This document shows, piece after piece, positions 21,767 to 30,693 of a DNA stretch of 52,268 nucleotides; the first letter of the stretch is position 1, and every line of letters starts with the position of its first letter. Position numbers and translations under genes: made by a program. This DNA is from Prevotella sp. CAG:1320 (GTDB lineage: Bacteria > Bacteroidota > Bacteroidia > Bacteroidales > Bacteroidaceae). Under the pieces are notes generated by a model. That model ran no database searches. It was not told the DNA's origin and was given only the letters and a program-made list of their open reading frames with translations. Location of the stretch: positions 1 through 52,268 of the forward strand of contig FR882112.1 of NCBI GenBank assembly GCA_000435635.1, written 5' to 3'.

Positions 21767-23407
21767 TCATTTCGTAACTCGAAACCAGTCCACGTCTATC
21801 CACCCTCGATTAGACTTGCCCGCAGGTTCTTGCGCCACAAAACCTATTTTAGCGCCTATCCACTTGCCTTCACGCATTTGGAAAGTCTCACCTACTGACT
21901 TATATCTCTTGCCGTTGGTGCTATAGGAGAACTCCACTTCCCCATTATGTACACGCATACGCAAGTAAAGTTGCTCATAAATGGCAGGTTGGTAATCTAT
22001 TTTGTCCGCGGAGGTAGGCTCCAAAGTGGCAAGCGTTTTCACTTCCTCCACATTTCCCTTGTCTGCGCCATGGCAGGTGACCTGCTGTAAGAGAAAAGAA
22101 TTACCCTCCCTTTTCACCACCAAGGCACTATAATCCAGGCCCATCATGATAATGCCGCCCGTCTGGCCTTGCTCCTTGGCGGCAAGCGTGAGTTTCGCCG
22201 TAGCGGTAAAGCTGTCCGCCGGGGTCTTTTGCAACAACAAGTTGGGAGTATGCCAAATGGTTTTGTCTGTCTTATAAGTATATAGACGGAATACGCCAAA
22301 GGAAGTGGGCATGCCAAAAGACTGCTGATAGTTGCCATGCCACTGCCACTGAAGCCCTAGTCGAGGGTCATTAAACTCATCGCTCTCCACGGGATTACAA
22401 GTGTCATGGTAGGCAGACTTCGGCATGCGGCAAGTAAGAAGCGGCTCTCCGCAATATCCCTTTGCGGGCAACTTGCCCATCACGGGCCAGTTGTCCCGCC
22501 ATGTGACAGGCTGTAGATGTACCACCCTGCCATAAGCTCCTTTATCTTGGAAGTGCATAAACCAATCTTCGCCTTGAGAAGTATGTATCCAACCACCCTG
22601 ATGAGGGCCGTTGACGGGCGTATCCCCCTGTTCCAATACCTTCTTACACTCATATGGGCCATAGGGAGAACGTGAACGCATAGCCAACTGAAATCCCGTA
22701 GCCACGCCTCCGGCAGGCATCATAATCCAATACCAGCCATCTCGCTTATAGAACTTAGGGCCTTCACATGTGCGATTTTCCGTGCCATTACCATCAAAAA
22801 CTATCACAGGGGCACTGATCGCTTCCGTGCCGTCGGCATTGAGCTCCCTTACCGTTATGACGGAAGCGAACCTGCTGCGACTATTCGCCCAAGCGTTAAC
22901 CAAATAGCAACGTCCATCTTCGTCCCACAAAGGACACGTGTCTATCATTCCCTTACCCGCGATGACTTGAAGAGGTTTACTCCATGGCCCCGCGGGATTT
23001 TTCGCCTTTACCATAAAGACTCCATAGTCGGGATCTCCCCAATAGATGTAAAACTCGCCATCATGGTAGCGAATGGAAGGAGCCCATACACCCATGCCGT
23101 GAGCCGAAGCCGCAAAGACAGAGTCCGGTTCCAATCTTTGCAAGGCATGGCCTATCAATTGCCAATGCACCAAATCACGAGAGTGGAGAATGGGCAAACC
23201 AGGCAAACAGTTAAAGGAACTCGCCGTAAGATAATAGTCATCGCCCACGGCGATTACGTCAGGATCACTGTAATCGGCATTGAGCACAGGATTCGTGAAA
23301 GTTCCATCCCCATTGTCCGGGTTCCACACCTGAGAGACATAATCCTTTTGGCCATAAGTATTCATAGCCAAGAGCGAGATAAAGCTCAAAATAAGTAGTT
23401 TGTTCAT
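21767..23407 (-). CDS. GH43-family glycoside hydrolase
   Basis: A 546-residue secreted enzyme with an N-terminal signal peptide (about 1-19, ending N-T-Y-G-Q). The five-bladed propeller domain fills roughly 30-325, with Y-S-D-P-D (catalytic base Asp region), G-M-I-D-T-C-P (the pKa-modulating Asp) and C-E-G-P-K-F-Y (the catalytic acid Glu). Residues about 345-545 form the C-terminal beta-sandwich typical of beta-xylosidase/arabinofuranosidase members (W-Q-W-H-G-N, S-Y-S-T-N-G, G-K-W-I-G-A-K-I-G-F). It likely trims xylose- or arabinose-containing plant glycans in the periplasm or at the surface. No SusC/SusD pair is adjacent. It follows the ATP-grasp-like gene by 19 nt, probably on one message. 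Confidence 0.92.
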   Translation of the reverse strand: MNKLLILSFISLLAMNTYGQKDYVSQVWNPDNGDGTFTNPVLNADYSDPDVIAVGDDYYLTASSFNCLPGLPILHSRDLVHWQLIGHALQRLEPDSVFAASAHGMGVWAPSIRYHDGEFYIYWGDPDYGVFMVKAKNPAGPWSKPLQVIAGKGMIDTCPLWDEDGRCYLVNAWANSRSRFASVITVRELNADGTEAISAPVIVFDGNGTENRTCEGPKFYKRDGWYWIMMPAGGVATGFQLAMRSRSPYGPYECKKVLEQGDTPVNGPHQGGWIHTSQGEDWFMHFQDKGAYGRVVHLQPVTWRDNWPVMGKLPAKGYCGEPLLTCRMPKSAYHDTCNPVESDEFNDPRLGLQWQWHGNYQQSFGMPTSFGVFRLYTYKTDKTIWHTPNLLLQKTPADSFTATAKLTLAAKEQGQTGGIIMMGLDYSALVVKREGNSFLLQQVTCHGADKGNVEEVKTLATLEPTSADKIDYQPAIYEQLYLRMRVHNGEVEFSYSTNGKRYKSVGETFQMREGKWIGAKIGFVAQEPAGKSNRGWIDVDWFRVTK

Positions 23408-23426
23408 AAGTTTGATTTGTTATAGA

Positions 23427-24494
23427 TTATTCTTTTTCTTCCAGTTCTATGCCCCCTTGCATGGTTTCTTTCACCCGCAGATGGTAATGGCTTCCGTCAT
23501 AATGGACGGCCATCAGCCTAAAAGCAGCCTCATGGCCTGGCGAGAGCGAGAGGGCAACATGCCCCATAGTGCAACGCAAGTTCAGTTCCACGCAGGGATT
23601 CACCCTTAATTCTCCCCCATCGGAATAAATCATCATGTCCACCCCGAAAGGCCCCTCATACACATTATATATATATAAGGATATTTCCCGGATGATGTTC
23701 TCCTTGAGCCGGGCAAGCTCTTTAGGAGAAACATATTGGGCTAGCACCCGCTCTTTTTGCGCTTCGGAGGCGAGAAGATTGCCCGTATACGCACCTCGTT
23801 CAGTATGGAAGAGGGAAAGCCCGCGGTAAACCACCCTGCCGTCAGGCAAGGCTTCAAACTCCATACCAAAATCCTTCACCTTCTTATAATATGGCTCTAC
23901 CGCTATACAGCCTTGCGACAAGATAACCTTCTCCGCCCATTTTCGCAGCGCGGAATCTTCCCATTCTTTAGCGGAAACATAACGAACACCACGGCCACTG
24001 CTGCTCCAAGGCGATTTCAAGACACATCTGCCGAAAAATTCCACTTGCTCGTTGAGCGTCCGCATGCTTGTGGCAATCCTGGTACCTGTCTGTAAATGGT
24101 GAACAGCCCACTCCCGTGAACTCATTTCGCGAATGGCTTTCATCCGTTCTTCAGACGGCAGCAAGCCCTCCGCTATCCCTTCCTTCAGCAACTCGTGCCT
24201 AATAGCGGGATCCCATCCCCATGGCAAGACTTGGGTAATCTCGTGGGAGACTTCATGGAGCTGTGCCTTTGTGATAAAATTCGCCTCACGTCGTGGGCGG
24301 TTCTTAATATGGCGATATCGTTCTTTCGCGCCTTCCACGTCATCTACCAAAACCAAATCCTCTTCCGTTGCCCATAAAGCAGGAAGAAATCCCAAATCAG
24401 CACGCAACTGCCTGCCAGCGTGGGGAGAAGTGAAACCTGGCGAGAAAGACGCCAAGGCTATATCATGTTCGGGATTGAATACTTGTAGTCTCAT
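23427..24494 (-). CDS. ATP-grasp-like protein of unknown substrate
   Basis: I start this at ATG 24494 (M-R-L-Q-V-F-N-P-E-H-D-I); six extra upstream codons are possible. The 355-residue protein has V-L-K-S-P-W-S-S-S-G-R-G-V, which resembles the nucleotide-binding loop of ATP-grasp ligases, and a late F-G-V-D-M-M-I-Y and N-P-C-V-E-L-N-L-R motif that fits the metal-binding strand with E and N. It begins with the N-P-E-H-D-I motif I associate with a conserved Bacteroidetes family. The substrate is unknown. It is upstream of the GH43 gene in the same direction. Confidence 0.7.
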   Translation of the reverse strand: MRLQVFNPEHDIALASFSPGFTSPHAGRQLRADLGFLPALWATEEDLVLVDDVEGAKERYRHIKNRPRREANFITKAQLHEVSHEITQVLPWGWDPAIRHELLKEGIAEGLLPSEERMKAIREMSSREWAVHHLQTGTRIATSMRTLNEQVEFFGRCVLKSPWSSSGRGVRYVSAKEWEDSALRKWAEKVILSQGCIAVEPYYKKVKDFGMEFEALPDGRVVYRGLSLFHTERGAYTGNLLASEAQKERVLAQYVSPKELARLKENIIREISLYIYNVYEGPFGVDMMIYSDGGELRVNPCVELNLRCTMGHVALSLSPGHEAAFRLMAVHYDGSHYHLRVKETMQGGIELEEKE

Positions 24495-24589
24495 CAGCGC
24501 GAAATTACTCAAAAAATATGAACCAAAAGAAAAGGCAAATTAGAATAATGCTAAATAATAATAAAATAGCAAGAAACTGCTAACTAGGG

Positions 24590-24620
24590 GTTGCAAATTA
24601 GAAAATTAGTCGTATCTTTG
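24590..24620 (+). promoter_or_regulatory. Promoter of the AAA ATPase gene
   Basis: GTTG (24590-24593), a 19-nt gap and TATCTTTG (24613-24620). The -7 box is exact and the -33 box has 3 of 4 bases. Confidence 0.7.
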
Positions 24621-24657
24621 CAGTTAATTACAAATCAAACTAGACTAGAACAACATA

Positions 24658-25848
24658 ATGGAAGAGGCATTCTTTCACACCCACTCATACCTCTTGGAGC
24701 ATACCAACGCACCGGTACGACGTCCTTTGATGGACGAAATCGACTGGAACGACCGCTTAATTGGTATCAAGGGGACACGTGGCGTGGGCAAGACCACTTT
24801 CCTGCTACAATACGCGAAAGAGAAATTTGGTCCTAATGACAGAAAATGTCTCTATGCCAACATGAACAACTTCTACTTCCAGAGCAAAGGCATTGCGGAA
24901 TTCGCTGGAGATTTCGTGAAAAATGGCGGTAGAGTGTTGCTGATAGACCAGGTATTTAAAGATCCCAACTGGAGCAAGGAGTTGAGAACATGCTATGACA
25001 AATATCCTGAGCTGAAGATAATATTCACGGGGTCTAGCGTAATGAGGCTGAAAGAGGAGAATCCTGAACTGAACGGCATCGTGAAGAGTTACAACCTGAG
25101 AGGTTTCTCTTTTAGGGAATTCATTAACTTGAAAACCGGCAATAATTTCCAGCCATACACGCTCGACGAGATACTTCAAGACCACGAGCACATCATCAAG
25201 ACTATATTGCCAAAAGCCAGTCCCACGAGGTATTTCCAGGACTACCTGCATCATGGTTTCTATCCATTCTTCTTAGAAAACCGGAACTTCTCGGAAAACC
25301 TGCTCAAGACAATGAACATGATGACCGAAGTGGACATACTCTTAATCAAACAGATAGAATTAAAATACCTCACCAAGATAAAGAAGCTTTTCTATCAGTT
25401 AGCGGTGGGAGGTGCGAAGACTCCCAATATTAGCCAACTGGCTAACGATGTGGAAACCAGCAGGGCCACAGTGATGAACTACATCAAATACCTGGCCGAC
25501 GCAAGGCTTATCAACATCATTTATCCTAAAGGACAAGAATTTCCCAAAAAGCCATCAAAAGTGATGATGCACAATCCCAACCTGATGTACGCCATCTATC
25601 CTATCAAAGTGGTAAAGCAGGAACTGATGGAGACCTTTTTGGTGAATTGCCTATGGAAAGACCACGTGGTGAACCAAGGTAATAAAGAATTGTCCTACAC
25701 CATAGACAATAAATTGAAGATACGTGTTTGTGACGCACAATCGCCCATTAAGAGCCGCTATGCCCCCGACACTATCTATGCCCGATATAACACTGAAGTG
25801 GGAAAAGGAAACCAAATTCCCTTGTGGCTGATGGGATTCCTCTATTGA
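24658..25848 (+). CDS. AAA_14/DUF4143 ATPase with altered Walker B
   Basis: A 396-residue protein. The N-terminal P-loop domain has Walker A G-T-R-G-V-G-K-T-T (39-47) and sensor-like I-I-F-T-G-S-S (about 121-127). The C-terminal part (N-Y-I-K-Y-L-A-D-A-R-L-I) is the DUF4143 winged region. Walker B reads V-L-L-I-D97-Q98, where the family normally has D-E; glutamine in place of the catalytic glutamate usually traps ATP and blocks hydrolysis in AAA proteins. The codon is CAG, one base from GAG. It is a single-gene unit with its own promoter. These proteins are widespread in Bacteroidetes and their role is unknown. Confidence 0.9.
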   Translation: MEEAFFHTHSYLLEHTNAPVRRPLMDEIDWNDRLIGIKGTRGVGKTTFLLQYAKEKFGPNDRKCLYANMNNFYFQSKGIAEFAGDFVKNGGRVLLIDQVFKDPNWSKELRTCYDKYPELKIIFTGSSVMRLKEENPELNGIVKSYNLRGFSFREFINLKTGNNFQPYTLDEILQDHEHIIKTILPKASPTRYFQDYLHHGFYPFFLENRNFSENLLKTMNMMTEVDILLIKQIELKYLTKIKKLFYQLAVGGAKTPNISQLANDVETSRATVMNYIKYLADARLINIIYPKGQEFPKKPSKVMMHNPNLMYAIYPIKVVKQELMETFLVNCLWKDHVVNQGNKELSYTIDNKLKIRVCDAQSPIKSRYAPDTIYARYNTEVGKGNQIPLWLMGFLY

Positions 25849-25906
25849 ACAAAAGATTAAGACTATAGAAAGACATTATACATAAACATTTTAATTCAAA
25901 TTAAAA

Positions 25907-28900
25907 ATGGCAAAAGAAAAAAAGTTTATCACTTGTGATGGTAATACCGCCGCTGCCCACGTAAGCTACATGTTTACCGAGGTTGCCGCAATTTATCCCA
26001 TCACCCCATCGTCTCCGATGGCAGAACATGTTGATGAATGGGCTGCCAAAGGCCGCAAGAATCTCTTCGGACAGCCAGTGACTATCCAGGAAATGGAATC
26101 TGAGGGCGGTGCCGCAGGTGCCGTACATGGTTCATTGCAGGCAGGTGCACTGACCACCACGTTTACTGCATCACAAGGCTTGCTGCTCATGATTCCCAAC
26201 ATGTACAAAATAGCGGGCGAGTTGCTGCCTTGCGTTTTCGATGTATCAGCCCGTACTTTGGCCTCTCATTCATTGTGTATCTTCGGTGATCACCAGGATG
26301 TCATGGCCTGCCGCCAAACAGGTTTCGCCATGTTCTGCTCAGGTTCCGTACAGGAAGTTATGGACTTAACCGCAGTTCCCCACTTGGCTACATTAAAGAC
26401 CTCTGTGCCTTTTATCAACTTCTTCGATGGTTTCCGCACCTCTCACGAATACCACAAAATTGAGGTTATCGACGAGGAAGAGGTTGCCAAATTGATAGAT
26501 CCTGAAGACATCAAACGCTTCCGTGACCGCGCTTTAAGCCCTGAGCGTCCCGTCACACGTGGTACCGCAGAGAATCCAGAGACGTTCTTCACCCATCGTG
26601 AAGCCTGCAACACCTATTACGATAATATTCCCGAGGTGGTGGAGCATTATCTGGGCGAAATCTCAAAGATTACTGGCCGTGAGTATCACCTGTTCAACTA
26701 TTATGGAGCGGAGGATGCCGAGAACGTCATCATCTTGATGGGTTCCGCCACCGAAGCTGCCCGCGAGGCTATCGACTACATGGTAAAGCAGGGTAAGAAG
26801 GTAGGTATGGTGGCCGTACACCTCTATCGTCCATTCTCTGTGGACTTCCTGAAGAAGGCACTCCCCGCTACCGTAAAGCGTATTGCCGTGCTTGATCGCA
26901 CCAAGGAGCCTGGCGCTGAGGGCGAGCCTCTGTATTTGGACGTGAAGAGTGCCCTCTATGATGACGAGCGCAAGCCTCTTATCGTAGGTGGACGCTATGG
27001 TCTTGGCTCTTCCGACACCACGCCCGCCAAGATTGTAGCCGTATTCAAGAACCTGGAGTTGCCAGAGCCAAAGAACCACTTTACCGTAGGTATCGTAGAT
27101 GATATTACCTTTACCTCCCTGCCCGAAGAGGAGGAAATCCCCATGGGTGGCGACGATTTGTTCGAGGCTAAGTTCTATGGACTGGGCGCAGATGGTACTG
27201 TAGGTGCCAACAAGAACTCTGTACAGATTATCGGTAACAATACCAACAAGTACTGCCAAGCATACTTCTCTTACGATTCCAAGAAGTCGGGTGGTTTCAC
27301 CTGCTCTCACCTGCGCTTTGGCGATAGCCCCATCCACTCGGCTTACCAGGTGAACACGCCTAACTTCGTGGCATGCCACGTACAAGCTTACATGAATATG
27401 TATGACGTGACTCGTGGTCTGCGCAAGAACGGTACTTTCCTGCTCAACACCATTTTTGACGGAGAAGAGTTGGTGAAGTTCATTCCTAACAAGCTGAAGC
27501 GTTACTTCGCCAAGAACAATATCAAAGTATACTACATCAACGCAACCAAGATAGCACAGGAAATTGGTTTGGGCAATCGTACCAATACTATCCTGCAGTC
27601 CGCATTCTTCCGCATCACGGAAGTAATCCCCTTGGACTTGGCCATCGAGCAGATGAAAGCCTTTATCGTGAAATCATACGCCAAGAAGGGTCAAGACGTA
27701 GTAGACAAGAACTATGCTGCTGTTGATCGTGGCGGTGAGTACAAGGAACTGGCTGTAGACCCCGCTTGGGCAGAATTGGCTGACGATGAATGCAAGGCTG
27801 ACGACGCTCCCGCTTTCGTGAAGGAGTTGGTTCGCCCCATCAATGCACAAGCTGGAGACTTGCTGAAAGTATCCGATTTTGTAAAGCATAACACTGTGGA
27901 TGGTACATGGGAGAATGGAACCGCCGCATTCGAGAAGCGTGGCGTAGAGGCGTTCGTACCTGTTTGGAACGTAGAGAACTGTATACAGTGTAACAAGTGT
28001 GCCTATGTGTGTCCTCACGCAGCCATCCGTCCTTTCGTATTAACTGACGACGAGCTGAAGGGCATCGACATAGAGACCCAAGAAATGAAGGCACCCAAGG
28101 CCATGGCAGGCATGCACTTCCGTGTGGAGACTTCCGTACTTGATTGTCTTGGTTGCGGCAACTGCGCAGATGTTTGTCCTGGCAAGAAGGGAGAGAAGGC
28201 TCTCACCATGGTGCCTTTCAATGTGGACGCTCCCGAAATGGTACAAGAAGCCAAGAATTGGGATTATCTGGTGAAGAACGTCACTTCCAAGCAAGACCTG
28301 GTAGACATCAAGCAGAGCCCCAAGAACTCTCAGTTCGCCCAGCCTCTGTTCGAGTTTTCTGGCGCATGCTCTGGTTGCGGTGAGACTCCTTACGTGAAGC
28401 TGATTTCCCAGCTGTTTGGTGATCGCCAGATGATTGCCAACGCCACGGGATGTTCTTCCATCTATTCAGCCTCCATTCCCTCTACTCCTTACACCAAGAA
28501 CGCCAAGGGACAAGGCCCAGCTTTCGATAACTCCCTGTTCGAGGACTTCTGCGAGTTTGGTTTGGGTATGGCTTTGGGTAACAAGAAGATGAAAGAGCGC
28601 ATCGTGAAGTTGCTCAACGACGCCAAGGCACAAGAAGGTGTTCCCGCTGAGTTTGTGGCAGCTGCAGACAAATGGATTGCCGCAAAGGACAATGCGGACG
28701 AGAGCAAGGTGGCAGCCGCTGAGTTGAAGCCTCTCATCGCCGCTGGAGCAGAGAAGGGTTGCCCCATCTGCGCTGAACTGAAGACGCTTGACCACTACCT
28801 GGTAAAACGCAGCCAGTGGATAATCGGTGGTGATGGTGCTTCTTATGATATCGGCTACGGAGGTCTCGACCATGTATTGGCTTCTGGCGAGGATGTAAAC

Positions 28901-29482
28901 ATCTTGGTTCTCGACACCGAGGTTTACTCCAACACTGGTGGTCAGTCTTCCAAGTCTACACCTCTTGGTGCCATCGCGCAGTTCGCCGCCCAGGGCAAAC
29001 GTATTCGCAAGAAGGATCTGGGCTTGATGCAGACCACTTACGGCTATGTTTACGTAGCTCAGATTGCCATGGGTGCAGACAACGCACAGACTCTGAAGGC
29101 CATCCGCGAAGCAGAGGCTTATCCAGGTCCATCACTCATCATCGCTTACGCTCCCTGTATCAACCATGGTCTGAAGCGTAAAGGCGGCATGGGCAGGAGC
29201 CAAGCTGAGGAGGCGTTGGCTGTTGAATGCGGTTACTGGCATTTGTGGAGATACAATCCCCAGTTGGCCGACGAAGGAAAGAATCCCTTCACACTCGACT
29301 CCAAGGAGCCGCAATGGGATAAGTTCCGTGACTTCCTCTTGGGCGAGGTACGTTACCTCTCCGTGCAAAAGGCATTCCCCAATGAGGCAGACGAGCTATT
29401 CACCCAGGCCGAGAAGATGGCCAAGCTGCGCTACCAGACCTATGTTCGCAAGAGCAAGGAAGACTGGAGCGAAACCATCTAA
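25907..29482 (+). CDS. nifJ: Pyruvate:ferredoxin (flavodoxin) oxidoreductase
   Basis: A 1191-residue single-chain PFOR that oxidatively decarboxylates pyruvate to acetyl-CoA and reduces ferredoxin or flavodoxin. Domain I opens with N-T-A-A-A-H-V-S-Y and the Y-P-I-T-P-S-S-P-M motif. The two [4Fe-4S] ferredoxin motifs are C-I-Q-C-N-K-C-A-Y-V-C-P near 688 and C-L-G-C-G-N-C-A-D-V-C-P near 745. The third cluster uses C-S-G-C-G near 819. The TPP site is G-D-G-A-S-Y-D-I-G near 975 with N-T-G-G-Q-S-S-K. Length and order match the family. It is cytoplasmic, a single-gene unit ended by a strong terminator, and a central enzyme of anaerobic fermentation here. Confidence 0.98.
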   Translation: MAKEKKFITCDGNTAAAHVSYMFTEVAAIYPITPSSPMAEHVDEWAAKGRKNLFGQPVTIQEMESEGGAAGAVHGSLQAGALTTTFTASQGLLLMIPNMYKIAGELLPCVFDVSARTLASHSLCIFGDHQDVMACRQTGFAMFCSGSVQEVMDLTAVPHLATLKTSVPFINFFDGFRTSHEYHKIEVIDEEEVAKLIDPEDIKRFRDRALSPERPVTRGTAENPETFFTHREACNTYYDNIPEVVEHYLGEISKITGREYHLFNYYGAEDAENVIILMGSATEAAREAIDYMVKQGKKVGMVAVHLYRPFSVDFLKKALPATVKRIAVLDRTKEPGAEGEPLYLDVKSALYDDERKPLIVGGRYGLGSSDTTPAKIVAVFKNLELPEPKNHFTVGIVDDITFTSLPEEEEIPMGGDDLFEAKFYGLGADGTVGANKNSVQIIGNNTNKYCQAYFSYDSKKSGGFTCSHLRFGDSPIHSAYQVNTPNFVACHVQAYMNMYDVTRGLRKNGTFLLNTIFDGEELVKFIPNKLKRYFAKNNIKVYYINATKIAQEIGLGNRTNTILQSAFFRITEVIPLDLAIEQMKAFIVKSYAKKGQDVVDKNYAAVDRGGEYKELAVDPAWAELADDECKADDAPAFVKELVRPINAQAGDLLKVSDFVKHNTVDGTWENGTAAFEKRGVEAFVPVWNVENCIQCNKCAYVCPHAAIRPFVLTDDELKGIDIETQEMKAPKAMAGMHFRVETSVLDCLGCGNCADVCPGKKGEKALTMVPFNVDAPEMVQEAKNWDYLVKNVTSKQDLVDIKQSPKNSQFAQPLFEFSGACSGCGETPYVKLISQLFGDRQMIANATGCSSIYSASIPSTPYTKNAKGQGPAFDNSLFEDFCEFGLGMALGNKKMKERIVKLLNDAKAQEGVPAEFVAAADKWIAAKDNADESKVAAAELKPLIAAGAEKGCPICAELKTLDHYLVKRSQWIIGGDGASYDIGYGGLDHVLASGEDVNILVLDTEVYSNTGGQSSKSTPLGAIAQFAAQGKRIRKKDLGLMQTTYGYVYVAQIAMGADNAQTLKAIREAEAYPGPSLIIAYAPCINHGLKRKGGMGRSQAEEALAVECGYWHLWRYNPQLADEGKNPFTLDSKEPQWDKFRDFLLGEVRYLSVQKAFPNEADELFTQAEKMAKLRYQTYVRKSKEDWSETI

Positions 29483-29506
29483 CATTTCGTTAGCACTTAT
29501 ATATAT

Positions 29507-29539
29507 AAAGGTGTGTCCCTCACAGGACACACCTTTTTT
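29507..29539 (+). terminator. Rho-independent terminator after PFOR
   Basis: AAAGGTGTGTCC and GGACACACCTTT pair perfectly around a 6-nt loop and end in a run of six T. Confidence 0.92.
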
Positions 29540-29665
29540 GTTGGCACCCGTCTATCATGAGCATCAGCGTTAACCTCACGCTATGCCCAGAAAGTCAAAA
29601 TCTAACAAAACAAGCAGCGTTATCAAATATATTTCGTATATTCGCGAGTGCCAAAACTTATCAAA

Positions 29666-30673
29666 ATGGAAAACATCATATCTGTCATTGTCATCACCTA
29701 CAATCAGGAGCGTACCATAGGACGCACACTTGACAGCATACTCAACCAACGTTGCCACCTGCCGCTGGAAATAATCATAGGAGAAGATGCGTCAATTGAC
29801 AACACGCGTAAGATTTGCGAAACTTATGCGGAGCGGTTCCCAAAGATGGTGAAGCTGATGGAAAAAGCGCCAAATAAAGGGATTGTGGACAACTACTTTG
29901 ACTGTCTGTTAACCTGCAAAGGCAAATTTATAGCGGATTGTGCGGGAGATGACTACTGGACTGACCCTGAGAAGCTGGAAAAGGAAGTCTACATCCTGGA
30001 GCGTGAACCCGACGTAACACTGGTGCACACCGCCTGGCAATACCTAGACGAGCAAACTGGCGAAACCCTTTCAGCCCCTCCCACTCTGTTCCCAGCACCC
30101 AGGACGGATGGCAAAAAGATGCTCGAAGCCATTATCACGCAAGTGGAACAACCCGTTATCCACTTATGCACGTCGCTTTACAGGACATCCACCATACTGG
30201 AAGCCTACCGGGAAGATACCCATCTCTTCCGCGACAAGTCTTTTCAATGCGAAGACTTGCAGGTAGCCTTTACCATGGCACTACGCGGAAAGATAGCATA
30301 TTTACCTGATATCACCCTCTCCTACACCATTGGGGACACCTCCGCCTCCAACCGAAACAGCCCTCAAAAGCAATTCAAGTTTGTCTTAGGCGCCACTAAC
30401 CTCAGCCACTACCTATGCGAAAAGCACCAACTACGGAATGAAAACATCAACCGTTACTTCCAGCGAAGGGTGTTCGCGCTCTTCATGCACGCCTTCCGGG
30501 CACATGACAAGCAACTGCGTGAGTTGACCAAACAATATGAAAGGAAATGGGAAGTGCCCCCTACCCTGTCCATACGACTGTCTGGATTCATCACGAGCAA
30601 CACCATCACATGGCCAACTTTCCTCCTCTTAAGGAAAGCATTCGTATGGTGCAAGCAAAAATGCAGACACTAG
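29666..30673 (+). CDS. Family 2 glycosyltransferase
   Basis: A 335-residue GT-A enzyme, started at ATG 29666; a GTG at 29648 is less likely. The N-terminus has I-S-V-I-V-I-T-Y-N-Q-E and the L-D-S-I-L-N-Q motif, then E-D-A-S-I-D-N-T and the D-x-D-like A-G-D-D-Y-W-T near 97-103. It should transfer a sugar from a nucleotide sugar to a surface polysaccharide or glycan. There is no membrane segment. Its neighbour is a convergent GT4 gene, 20 nt away, so this is a two-gene sugar-transfer locus, not a full capsule cluster. Acceptor is unknown. Confidence 0.93.
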   Translation: MENIISVIVITYNQERTIGRTLDSILNQRCHLPLEIIIGEDASIDNTRKICETYAERFPKMVKLMEKAPNKGIVDNYFDCLLTCKGKFIADCAGDDYWTDPEKLEKEVYILEREPDVTLVHTAWQYLDEQTGETLSAPPTLFPAPRTDGKKMLEAIITQVEQPVIHLCTSLYRTSTILEAYREDTHLFRDKSFQCEDLQVAFTMALRGKIAYLPDITLSYTIGDTSASNRNSPQKQFKFVLGATNLSHYLCEKHQLRNENINRYFQRRVFALFMHAFRAHDKQLRELTKQYERKWEVPPTLSIRLSGFITSNTITWPTFLLLRKAFVWCKQKCRH

Positions 30674-30693
30674 CACCTTTCATTTTAATGACG

